Of a stretch of 9,878 nucleotides of DNA, positions 1-5,675 are shown piece by piece. The stretch comes from CAKXIK01 sp050947015 (GTDB taxonomy: Bacteria; Bacillota; Clostridia; Oscillospirales; Acutalibacteraceae). Position numbers and translations under genes: made by a program. The notes below the pieces were generated by a model. It worked only from the letters and a program-made list of their open reading frames with translations. It ran no database searches and was not told the origin of the DNA. Numbering within the stretch: the first letter of the stretch is position 1; the number at the start of each line of letters is the position of its first letter. The stretch is from assembly GCA_050947015.1 (NCBI GenBank), contig JBMNVT010000031.1, forward strand, positions 1 to 9,878, given 5' to 3'.

Positions 1-1
1 G

Positions 2-385
2 CATGCGGGAAAGCTGAATTTTGAACCGGAATCGCAGCCGCGCATTTCTCAGGGTGAATATTTTGCACACGTTGCGCAGCGTTACCCGGAAGCCAGCCTG
101 ATTATGGCGCACATTACCGGCGGCGGCACGGGGCAGCTTAAACAATCGGCGGTCATAAATTGGGTATATGAGCGGCTACCGGCAATCGTGAAAATATTTA
201 TCACAGCGGCAACGCTTGAACGGTGGGTTGACGAAGCTGTCGAAAGGGCGAAAGTAGAGTGGGAAAAGAACGCCAATATTAAAGAATACATCGAGAGCGG
301 GCAGACAATCACACTTGCGACGGGAATTATTGAGAATACAGCAGCAAAAAAAACGCCCGACAAACAGGGCGGCAAAATAGAATAA
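2..385 (+). CDS. Partial phage-like protein, possibly chimeric with an amidohydrolase fragment
   Basis: The frame is open from the left edge to the TAA at 383-385 (127 visible residues), so the start lies outside the window. The ATG at 104 has no convincing ribosome site and is probably internal. The first ~40 residues carry an H-A-G near the edge and then R-Y-P-E-A-S-L-I-M-A-H-I-T-G-G-G, which resembles the second metal-ligand region of TIM-barrel amidohydrolases (COG2159 type). The rest does not continue that fold. It reads as a soluble amphipathic helix rich in E, K and R (L-E-R-W-V-D-E-A-V-E-R-A-K) with a polar tail, reminiscent of small LLH-type holin-like or late phage proteins. Base composition also drops after about position 130. 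No membrane segment is visible in the part seen. Function is not assigned: both the amidohydrolase and the phage readings are inference from short motifs. Confidence 0.5.
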   Translation, partial: HAGKLNFEPESQPRISQGEYFAHVAQRYPEASLIMAHITGGGTGQLKQSAVINWVYERLPAIVKIFITAATLERWVDEAVERAKVEWEKNANIKEYIESGQTITLATGIIENTAAKKTPDKQGGKIE

Positions 386-387
386 AG

Positions 388-426
388 AAAATAGCGGGTA
401 AGGCATTACGCCTTATCCGCTATTTT
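388..426. terminator. Strong bidirectional terminator
   Basis: A 17-bp stem (388-404 with 410-426, one G-U wobble) closes a 5-nt loop. The outer arms are AAAA and TTTT, so it provides a U tract for transcription in either direction. It begins 3 nt after the stop of the left-edge gene on the plus strand. It can equally end the minus-strand tRNA operon, whose last tRNA finishes at 487. Confidence 0.85.
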
Positions 427-486
427 ACACATAATACCGAAAAGCCCGCCAACAAAAAATAGTGTGGTGTTCGACTTTTCAAAGAT

Positions 487-563
487 TGGTGGACACGAGG
501 GGACTCGAACCCTTGACCTCTCGCGTGTGAGGCGAGCGCTCTAACCAGCTGAGCTACGCGTCC
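487..563 (-). tRNA. tRNA-Val (anticodon CAC)
   Basis: A full cloverleaf is readable on the minus strand. The 7-bp acceptor stem is GGACGCG/CGTGTCC with one G-U pair, and the T arm carries TTCGAGT. The anticodon loop is C-T-CAC-A-C, which decodes GUG valine. The 3' discriminator A and CCA are encoded in the DNA. It is the last tRNA of a three-gene cluster. Its 3' end faces the phage-like sequence on the left, so it is a plausible integration target, although the gene itself is intact. Confidence 0.95.
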
Positions 564-604
564 ATAACAGAGCGAGCCTCTGAAAAATCAGAGGCACGCG
601 TTAT
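564..604 (-). other. Intercistronic hairpin between tRNA-Val and tRNA-Glu
   Basis: A perfect 8-bp stem (576-583 with 588-595) closes an AAAA loop. A further 5-bp pair (564-568 with 600-604) lies outside an internal loop. There is no U tract, so it does not look like a terminator. In a polycistronic tRNA transcript it would sit exactly between two tRNAs and probably helps position processing cuts. The role is inferred and the pairing is seen. Confidence 0.6.
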
Positions 605-608
605 GCTG

Positions 609-683
609 TGGTGACCCGGACGAGAATCGAACTCGTATTACCGCCGTGAAAGGGCGGTGTCTTAACCGTTTGACCACCGGGCC
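609..683 (-). tRNA. tRNA-Glu (anticodon TTC)
   Basis: The minus-strand cloverleaf has acceptor GGCCCGG/CCGGGTC, D arm GTCA...AGAC, anticodon stem CCGCC/GGCGG with loop C-T-TTC-A-C, T loop TTCGATTC and encoded ACCA. The TTC anticodon reads GAA and GAG glutamate codons. It is the middle gene of the Met-Glu-Val cluster. Confidence 0.95.
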
Positions 684-687
684 ATAT

Positions 688-764
688 TGGTAGCGGCAGT
701 GGGATTTGAACCTACGACACTTCGGGTATGAACCGAATGCTCTAGCCAACTGAGCTATGCCGCC
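688..764 (-). tRNA. tRNA-Met, elongator (anticodon CAT)
   Basis: The minus-strand cloverleaf has acceptor GGCGGCA/TGCCGCT, anticodon loop T-T-CAT-A-C and encoded ACCA. A Watson-Crick-like end to the acceptor stem (G-U) and the absence of the GGG/CCC initiator anticodon stem argue for elongator methionine tRNA, not initiator. A CAT anticodon could also belong to lysidine-modified tRNA-Ile, but the acceptor and anticodon stems match clostridial elongator tRNA-Met. It is the first gene of the cluster and lies 4 nt from tRNA-Glu. Confidence 0.9.
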
Positions 765-806
765 ACAACCAACGCTTCATGCGGTACGGCACGTGAAGCG
801 TATATG

Positions 807-836
807 ATTATAATATATTTCGTACCGGCTTGTCAA
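807..836 (-). promoter_or_regulatory. Sigma-A promoter of the tRNA Met-Glu-Val operon
   Basis: On the minus strand, a perfect TTGACA (831-836) is followed by an 18-nt spacer and a perfect TATAAT (807-812). Transcription would start near 799-800, about 35 nt before tRNA-Met. The strength fits a stable-RNA operon. The terminator of the ABC operon ends just upstream (862-908), which insulates the two units. Confidence 0.85.
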
Positions 837-861
837 CTGTTTTTTGAAATAAATTTTAATC

Positions 862-908
862 AAAAAAAATCTGTTCTGCGGAAAAGCTGCGAAAACACCG
901 CAGAACAG
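862..908 (-). terminator. Terminator of the ABC exporter operon
   Basis: An 11-bp perfect stem (871-881 with 898-908) closes a 16-nt loop. On the minus strand it is followed by A and eight U residues (862-869). It begins 15 nt past the permease stop codon. A T run also follows on the plus side, so it may work both ways. Confidence 0.85.
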
Positions 909-922
909 TTTTTTCACGGCAG

Positions 923-2539
923 TTAGGCTGTTTCCATGCTGTGCAGCGTTGCGCGGCACAGCAAATAAATCAGCGCGGAAACAATAAAATTCCATACAAT
1001 TACCGAAACCAGCATCCAGCTTATAGAAAGCCCCAGCGCCACGGTGAGCACAAACCCGACAACAACGCCCGGCAGAAGAATGACGCCGAGCATCAGCATG
1101 TACAGCAGGATGATCATACCCTTGTTTGTCATCTGACCAAGCAGGCGCTGCGAAAGAATGTTGCTGGCGGTGAAGACCGCGCCGAAGGAGATGTATGTCA
1201 GCGCGCACAGCACCACCACCGGCAGGCGCGCGTTCCCCACAAGGCCTGCCACTGTAAAGATCACGGCGGCGTCCACGGCAGGCTTCAAAAGGGAAAGCGC
1301 GCTGCCCCAGAGCAGCTTTGCCATCGGAGACGCAGGCACCAGATACAGGTACGGTTTGGTCAGCTCGCGGCCCCACGCCCCCATGGAGCTGCTGAAAAAC
1401 TGCAGATAAATGCAGGCAACCGTGGCGCTGCCGAATGCGATTCCTGCCGACATGCCGTCTTCGCCGCCCTGCATAACCTTCGGCATCAAAACCATGACCG
1501 TAAGCATCACCAGCGTAAAGATATCGACAAACGGAATGCGTGAACGGCGGCTTGTTTCCTTCATCTGTTTAAAGAAAAATGCGCTTGCTCCGCTCCCCCG
1601 GCCGATTCCCATACTTCTGCGGCTGATGCGGGGCGTCTTGGCTCCGGTTTCCACCAGCTGGCCCGATTTCTGTGCCTGACGAATGGCAAAGTTCTTCTCC
1701 GCACTTTCCAGCACATCTTCATAATAATCCGGCTGAAGCAGCAGGAATCCCGCGACGATTCCGCCGAACCCCAGCACGGTCAGCACTGTGTACAACACCG
1801 CTACGGCCGTGTTGCCAGCCAGCACACCAAAAACCGCGCCCGTCACCCAGCCGGCAAACGGGAACCATTCCCCCGCTTTCGTGCACAGCGCCGCCAGCAG
1901 ATTCTCCACACAAAGCCCGCCTTCCATTTGTGCGGCAGCAAACAGAATCCCGGCAGCAAATAACGTGGTCAGGGCAATCACGCTGCCGCGCCATATCTTT
2001 GTTCTGCGGGGATTTCCGCTGGTAACAACATATCCAAATAGCGAAAGCAGCTGGCTGATCAGCAGCGTGACAAGATACCCTCCCATCAGCAGCGCGGTAT
2101 GCGCGGTAGAAAAACCGAAGTTCTGGCGCAGCATTGGTGCATAACACAGAATAAAAATCGAAAGCAGCAATGTGCTGGCGGTGGAACGCAGCAGGGCAAA
2201 AACCAGAATCCGGCGCGGGGAAATCGGCGCGCCAAACAGAAGATTCACATCCGCCATGCGAAAAAATCCGTTGCCGGAATTATTCTGATTCATTCCTCCC
2301 AGCGCACCCGTTACACTGAACAGCATCATCAGCCCCAGAAACACCGCGCGCAGAATCCTCGGGTCAGCAAATTTTTGCGGTCCGGCGGCGCCGTTGTCCG
2401 GCAGGATGGCCGAAGAAAATACCGCAAAAAGAAAAATAACGGCCAGCAGAAGATAAGCGACCAGCTTGGCCGGATGGTTTACGAGATCGCGCAAAATATT
2501 TTTCATTGTTTTGCGCATCATAAAGATGAGACTTTTCAT
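923..2539 (-). CDS. ABC exporter permease (putative ABC exporter family)
   Basis: This is a 538-residue integral membrane protein, the likely membrane half of an ABC exporter powered by the ATPase encoded just upstream. Hydrophobic segments lie near residues 26-46, 62-80, 111-134, 148-172, 184-203, 228-269, 337-354, 364-386, 417-436, 439-460, 473-499 and 504-529. A charged cytoplasmic region (about 270-335) splits the protein into two halves. Each half contains a matching motif: L-L-F-G-A-P-I-S-P near 100-108 and L-Y-L-V-P-A-S-P near 398-405, suggesting an internal duplication. Size and this motif fit the Firmicute 'putative ABC exporter' family (Pfam PF16962 as I recall it). The start is the only in-frame one after an upstream TGA, with GAAAGGA 12 nt before it. 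The substrate is unknown. Confidence 0.85.
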   Translation of the reverse strand: MKSLIFMMRKTMKNILRDLVNHPAKLVAYLLLAVIFLFAVFSSAILPDNGAAGPQKFADPRILRAVFLGLMMLFSVTGALGGMNQNNSGNGFFRMADVNLLFGAPISPRRILVFALLRSTASTLLLSIFILCYAPMLRQNFGFSTAHTALLMGGYLVTLLISQLLSLFGYVVTSGNPRRTKIWRGSVIALTTLFAAGILFAAAQMEGGLCVENLLAALCTKAGEWFPFAGWVTGAVFGVLAGNTAVAVLYTVLTVLGFGGIVAGFLLLQPDYYEDVLESAEKNFAIRQAQKSGQLVETGAKTPRISRRSMGIGRGSGASAFFFKQMKETSRRSRIPFVDIFTLVMLTVMVLMPKVMQGGEDGMSAGIAFGSATVACIYLQFFSSSMGAWGRELTKPYLYLVPASPMAKLLWGSALSLLKPAVDAAVIFTVAGLVGNARLPVVVLCALTYISFGAVFTASNILSQRLLGQMTNKGMIILLYMLMLGVILLPGVVVGFVLTVALGLSISWMLVSVIVWNFIVSALIYLLCRATLHSMETA

Positions 2540-2573
2540 GAGTACGACCGTTCCTTTCGACTGCGCTGCAAAT

Positions 2574-2615
2574 TCAGCGTCGATTTCGGCTTGTCAAAAT
2601 ACCAGCTGCTCCTTT
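2574..2615 (-). promoter_or_regulatory. Orphan ribosome binding site with a 7-codon leader frame
   Basis: In the 92-nt gap between the ATPase and the permease, the minus strand has a perfect AAAGGAG (2609-2615). A TTG follows 11 nt later (2595-2597) and opens a 7-codon frame ending in TGA at 2574-2576. No real gene starts here. It may be a leader peptide or standby ribosome site that tunes permease translation, or chance. The sequence is seen and the role is speculative. Confidence 0.25.
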
Positions 2616-2631
2616 GGCGGCACGGCGTTTT

Positions 2632-3357
2632 TTAATCCGGAATTTCTCTGGTTCCCGGGTTGCTTTCGGTAATAGAGAAAAACAGCTCCTCCAGATTCTC
2701 GCCGCTCTGTTCCACCTGGCTGCGGGTACGCTCTGCGGCAATCCGGCCGTTCATCATAATGAGAGTCTTATCCCAGAAATCCGCAACGCTGTCCAGCATG
2801 TGGGTACTGATTAAAATTGCGCATCCCTGCTCGCGCAACTCGGCCAGCATTTCCTTAAGCCCCTTGATTGCGTGCGGGTCAAGCCCCACCAGCGGCTCAT
2901 CCAGCATCAGCATGCTCGGGCGCGGCAAAAGCGCGCAGCAGATACTCACCTTCTGCTGCATTCCCTTGGAAAGCTCCCTGCCCAGCTTGTCGCGTTTGTC
3001 GTCCAGTTCCATCCGCTTCAGCAGTTCGTCGGCATAATCGCGCCAGCCATCGCTCAGGCGGTAGGCTCGGGCAATAAATTCCAGATGCTCGTCCACCGTA
3101 AGCATTTCATAAGGCGCAGGCAGCTCCGGCACATAGCCGAACCTGCGCTTGGCCTCAACCGATTTGTTCGGAAATCCGTCGATCAGGATTTCCCCCTGAA
3201 AGCGCAGCAGCCCTGCGATGCACTTAATCGCCGTTGATTTGCCTGCCCCGTTTGGGCCGACCAGAACTGCGATCTGCCCGGGTTCTACGGTAAAATTCAA
3301 ATGGTCGTTTGCGAGCACGGAGCGGTACTGCTTGGTCAATCCGCTGACTGTCAGCAT
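2632..3357 (-). CDS. ABC transporter ATP-binding protein
   Basis: This 241-residue cytoplasmic ATPase energises the neighbouring permease. All nucleotide-binding motifs are present: Walker A GPNGAGKS at 34-41, a Q-loop position occupied by E (Y-V-P-E, 75-78) as is common in the NatA/BcrA-like exporter subgroup, signature L-S-K-G-M at 129-133, Walker B M-L-M-L-D-E-P at 149-155, D-loop G-L-D at 158-160 and H-loop S-T-H at 184-186. The length is typical for a single-domain ATPase. GAAAGGA lies 12 nt before the ATG, the same unusually long spacing as for the permease. The gene is first in the operon, behind a consensus promoter. The transported substrate cannot be told from the sequence. Confidence 0.95.
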   Translation of the reverse strand: MLTVSGLTKQYRSVLANDHLNFTVEPGQIAVLVGPNGAGKSTAIKCIAGLLRFQGEILIDGFPNKSVEAKRRFGYVPELPAPYEMLTVDEHLEFIARAYRLSDGWRDYADELLKRMELDDKRDKLGRELSKGMQQKVSICCALLPRPSMLMLDEPLVGLDPHAIKGLKEMLAELREQGCAILISTHMLDSVADFWDKTLIMMNGRIAAERTRSQVEQSGENLEELFFSITESNPGTREIPD

Positions 3358-3408
3358 AATAAAGCGTCATCCTTTCGATTTGCTAAATATTTCACTGTTA
3401 TAAATCAT

Positions 3409-3437
3409 ATCATACGCCACCGGAAAGTCTCTGTCAA
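3409..3437 (-). promoter_or_regulatory. Sigma-A promoter of the ABC exporter operon
   Basis: On the minus strand, TTGACA (3432-3437), a 17-nt spacer and TATGAT (3409-3414) make a near-consensus promoter. The start site would fall near 3402, giving a leader of about 45 nt before the ATPase ATG. It lies in the divergent intergenic region shared with the alcohol dehydrogenase gene. Confidence 0.8.
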
Positions 3438-3448
3438 CTCCCGTTTTT

Positions 3449-3477
3449 TTGCAGCGACAACAGTCAAAATTTTTATT
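3449..3477 (+). promoter_or_regulatory. Weak candidate promoter of the alcohol dehydrogenase gene
   Basis: TTGCAG (3449-3454), 17 nt, then TTTATT (3472-3477) is the best sigma-A-like match upstream of 3550. The -10 is poor, so an activator or an alternative sigma factor may be needed. I looked for a sigma-54 GG/GC -24/-12 element and did not find one. Confidence 0.3.
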
Positions 3478-3549
3478 TTTTCTCCGCACCCGCCCCCAAA
3501 AAACAATACAAAACAGTTTATTGATTCAGAAAATGAAAGGAATTTTGTA

Positions 3550-4608
3550 ATGAAAGCATACGCAATGTTAAAGATCGGCGCTGCTGGCTGGATTGAAAAG
3601 GATCGCCCCTTGTGCGGCCCGATGGACGCAATCTGCAGACCGCTCGCTGTCGCAATCTGCACTTCGGATATTCACACTGTCTGGGAAGGCGCGATCGGGG
3701 ATCGCCGCAACATGGTTTTGGGGCACGAATGCTGCGCAGAGGTGGTTGAAACCGGTTCCCTTGTTAAGGATTTTAAACCGGGCGATCGGGTTTTGGTTCC
3801 CGCAATTACACCGGACTGGAATTCGCTGGAGGCGCAAGCCGGTTATTCGATGCATTCCGGCGGAATGCTGGCCGGATGGAAATTTTCCAACTGCAAGGAT
3901 GGCGTGTTCAGCGAATTTTTTCATGTAAACGACGCAGACGGTAACCTTGCTCTTTTGCCGGAATGCATCCATCCCATTGACGCCTGCATGCTTTCGGACA
4001 TGGTTCCCACCGGTTTTCACGCGGTGGAACTGGCCGAAATTCAGTTCGGGGATACCGTTCTGGTAATCGGCATCGGTCCGGTCGGTCTGATGTCGGTTGC
4101 CGGCGCCTCTCTGCGCGGCGCTTCCCGCATCATTGCCGTGGGTACCCGCCCGGTGTGCGTAAAGGCCGCCAAAAAGTATGGCGCAACCGATTTTATCAGC
4201 TACAAAAACGGTTCCATTGCGGAACAGGTGCTGACGATGACCGGAGGCAAGGGAGTGGATTGCGTCTGCGTGGCCGGCGGCGATTGTTCCACCTTTGAAG
4301 AGGCGGTCAGAGCGCTCAAGCCGGGCGGAAAAATCGGCAACGTGAACTATCTGGGCGACGGCGACTGCATTCTCATTCCCCGTGTGGAATGGGGTGTCGG
4401 CATGGGGCACAAGCAGATCAACGGCGGCCTGATGCCCGGCGGCCGCCTTCGCATGGAAAAGCTCAGCTCGCTGGTTGCGGCCGGTCGGCTGGATGTTTCC
4501 CCGTTGAGTACGCATGTATTTCACGGCTGGGATCATGTGGAAGAAGCGTTGCTTCTGATGAAAAATAAGCCCGCCGACCTGATTAAACCAGTCGTCGTAA
4601 TTGACTGA
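3550..4608 (+). CDS. adh: NADP-dependent zinc secondary alcohol dehydrogenase
   Basis: This enzyme interconverts secondary alcohols and ketones (for example isopropanol/acetone, 2-butanol/butanone) with NADP(H) in the cytoplasm. The 352-residue length and sequence line up residue for residue with the Thermoanaerobacter brockii and Clostridium beijerinckii enzymes. Catalytic zinc ligands C37, H59 and D150 are present with E60. The Rossmann motif is G-I-G-P-V-G at 174-179. The NADP-phosphate binding positions read G198, T199, R200 and Y218; brockii has S at 199, so NADPH preference is expected. The open frame extends upstream to 3301, but only the ATG at 3550 has a good site (GAAAGGA, 8-nt spacing) and matches the family N-terminus M-K-x-x-A-M-L. 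It is monocistronic with its own terminator. Physiologically it would act as a redox sink in fermentation. The identification is strong; the preferred substrate is inferred. Confidence 0.95.
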   Translation: MKAYAMLKIGAAGWIEKDRPLCGPMDAICRPLAVAICTSDIHTVWEGAIGDRRNMVLGHECCAEVVETGSLVKDFKPGDRVLVPAITPDWNSLEAQAGYSMHSGGMLAGWKFSNCKDGVFSEFFHVNDADGNLALLPECIHPIDACMLSDMVPTGFHAVELAEIQFGDTVLVIGIGPVGLMSVAGASLRGASRIIAVGTRPVCVKAAKKYGATDFISYKNGSIAEQVLTMTGGKGVDCVCVAGGDCSTFEEAVRALKPGGKIGNVNYLGDGDCILIPRVEWGVGMGHKQINGGLMPGGRLRMEKLSSLVAAGRLDVSPLSTHVFHGWDHVEEALLLMKNKPADLIKPVVVID

Positions 4609-4615
4609 GCAGCCG

Positions 4616-4653
4616 TCCGCACCCTCCCCACGGGAAAGGCGCGGATATTTTTT
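4616..4653 (+). terminator. Terminator of the alcohol dehydrogenase gene
   Basis: TCCGC (4616-4620) pairs with GCGGA (4641-4645), extended by two G-C pairs after one mismatch. Six T residues follow at 4648-4653. It lies 8 nt after the stop codon. Confidence 0.7.
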
Positions 4654-4672
4654 GCGCAATTTTACGCGACTT

Positions 4673-4710
4673 TGTCTATGTTTTTCACCGACTCCGTGTT
4701 ACAATAGACA
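4673..4710 (+). promoter_or_regulatory. Promoter region with inverted-repeat operator candidate before the ArsC-like/CHR operon
   Basis: TACAAT (4700-4705) is a good -10. No good -35 lies 16-18 nt upstream, and TTGTCT at 4672-4677 is 22 nt away. A perfect 7-bp inverted repeat, TGTCTAT (4673-4679) and ATAGACA (4704-4710), brackets the promoter with arm centres 31 bp apart, about three helical turns. This arrangement would suit a dimeric or looping regulator controlling the operon. The repeat is seen and the regulatory role is inferred. Confidence 0.4.
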
Positions 4711-4761
4711 GGAATCCCGCACCGCAAGTTTTGTGTTATGAGAAGGAAAGGAGCCCCGCTT

Positions 4762-5103
4762 ATGGCTGTGATACAAATTTACGGAAAGAACAAATGCTTC
4801 GACACCAAAAAAGCAGAACGTTTTTTTCAGGAGAGAAAAATTAAATTTCAGCGGATTGACCTGCCGCGCTACGGAATGAGCCGCGGAGAACTGGAATCGG
4901 TTTGCCGCGCCGTAGGCGGAACGGAAACGCTGTTGGATGAAAAACAAAAGGATGCACCGCTGGTCCGTTTTCTTGCCGGAGATGAAGCAAAGCTGCAAAA
5001 GCTGCTGGAAAACCCGCAGCTGCTGCGTACGCCGATCGTCCGCAACGGCAAAGCCGCGACCGTTGGTCTTTGCCCGGAGGTGTGGAAAACATGGATCGAA
5101 TGA
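4762..5103 (+). CDS. ArsC/Spx-family thioredoxin-fold protein
   Basis: This 113-residue protein of the ArsC superfamily (Pfam ArsC, thioredoxin-like fold) is probably a cytoplasmic thiol redox protein. The N-terminal active-site loop keeps one cysteine (C12 in K-N-K-C-F-D-T-K-K), not the CxxC of Spx. The cis-proline motif is T-P-I-V (90-93), followed by R-N-G-K and V-G-L-C-P-E-V-W. Compared with plasmid-type ArsC, the residue before that proline is T rather than the arsenate-binding R, and the G-R-P-P-E arginine is replaced (G-L-C-P-E). True arsenate reduction is therefore doubtful. A second cysteine, C104, could partner C12. The start at 4762 has AAGGAG 8 nt upstream; the in-frame ATG at 4738 does not. 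The gene overlaps the following CHR gene by 13 nt, so the two are co-translated. Similar stand-alone proteins are common in Clostridia and are often labelled arsenate reductase by similarity. Confidence 0.85.
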   Translation: MAVIQIYGKNKCFDTKKAERFFQERKIKFQRIDLPRYGMSRGELESVCRAVGGTETLLDEKQKDAPLVRFLAGDEAKLQKLLENPQLLRTPIVRNGKAATVGLCPEVWKTWIE

Positions 5104-5675
5104 CAGGACCGCGCCGGGCGCAGCTTTGCGGGCAGCTGTTTTTGTCCTTTTTGCAAATCGGCGCCACCACGTTTGGCGGCGGATACGCCATGATTCCGCT
5201 GATTCAGCGCGAAGCAGTGGAAAAAAAGCACTGGGTAACCGATGAGGATGTGCTTGATATTGTTGCCATTGCGGAATCGACTCCGGGGCCGATTGCAATC
5301 AACGCCGCCACCTTCGTGGGGTATCACACCGCGGGCTTTTGGGGCGCGGCGTGCGCCACGTTCGGTGTCGTTCTCCCCTCTTTTCTGATTATTCTGCTGA
5401 TTTCGCTTTTTCTGCGCCAATTTGAATCGCTTCGGCTGGTGCAGTATGCCTTTGTCGGCATCCGCGCGGCCGTATTGGCGCTGGTGCTTTCTGCCGTGTG
5501 GAAACTTGCGCGCCAAACCAGGCGGACGGCGTTTTCCCTCTGCGTTGCGGCGACGGTGTTTGCGCTGGCCGTCTTTGTGCCCCGGCTGGATGTGCTGTGG
5601 CTGATTGCCGCCTCCGCCGCGGCGGGGATTCTGCTGCAGGCAGTTCGGGCGGGAAAGGAGCGGCAGAGGAAATGA
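5091..5675 (+). CDS. Short-chain CHR-family chromate transporter, first of a pair
   Basis: This 194-residue membrane protein of the CHR (chromate ion transporter) family contains one CHR domain. Family hallmarks are F-G-G-G at 28-31 followed by Y-A-M-I-P, and E-S-T-P-G-P at 62-67. Hydrophobic stretches lie near 81-108, 118-138, 147-163 and 168-186. Short-chain CHR proteins occur as adjacent pairs that work together, as in Bacillus subtilis YwrB/YwrA, and are thought to move chromate or other oxyanions across the membrane. The start at 5091 is chosen because GGAGG lies 10 nt upstream. An alternative ATG at 5100 would give a 4-nt ATGA overlap with the preceding stop. The gene overlaps its upstream neighbour by 13 nt and its downstream partner by 4 nt. 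Chromate itself may not be the natural substrate. Confidence 0.92.
   Translation: MDRMTGPRRAQLCGQLFLSFLQIGATTFGGGYAMIPLIQREAVEKKHWVTDEDVLDIVAIAESTPGPIAINAATFVGYHTAGFWGAACATFGVVLPSFLIILLISLFLRQFESLRLVQYAFVGIRAAVLALVLSAVWKLARQTRRTAFSLCVAATVFALAVFVPRLDVLWLIAASAAAGILLQAVRAGKERQRK

Noticed and set aside
455..486. Separate terminator just after tRNA-Val on the minus strand
   Set aside because: There is a T run but no convincing hairpin before it; the 388-426 stem-loop explains termination better.
1158..2144. Long plus-strand and alternate minus-strand frames inside the permease gene
   Set aside because: They are GC-rich shadow frames of the 538-residue permease, with low-complexity R/H/P-rich translations and no ribosome sites.
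3438..3549. Sigma-54 promoter for the alcohol dehydrogenase
   Set aside because: No GG-N10-GC element with the right spacing is present.
3568..4659. A 363-codon minus-strand frame opposite the alcohol dehydrogenase
   Set aside because: The plus strand encodes a clear full-length dehydrogenase with all catalytic residues; the antisense frame has no family features and no proper start site.
4738..4761. Upstream ATG that would lengthen the ArsC-like protein by 8 residues
   Set aside because: The extension overlaps the ribosome site (AAAGGAG) of the ATG at 4762, and the family N-terminus starts at 4762.
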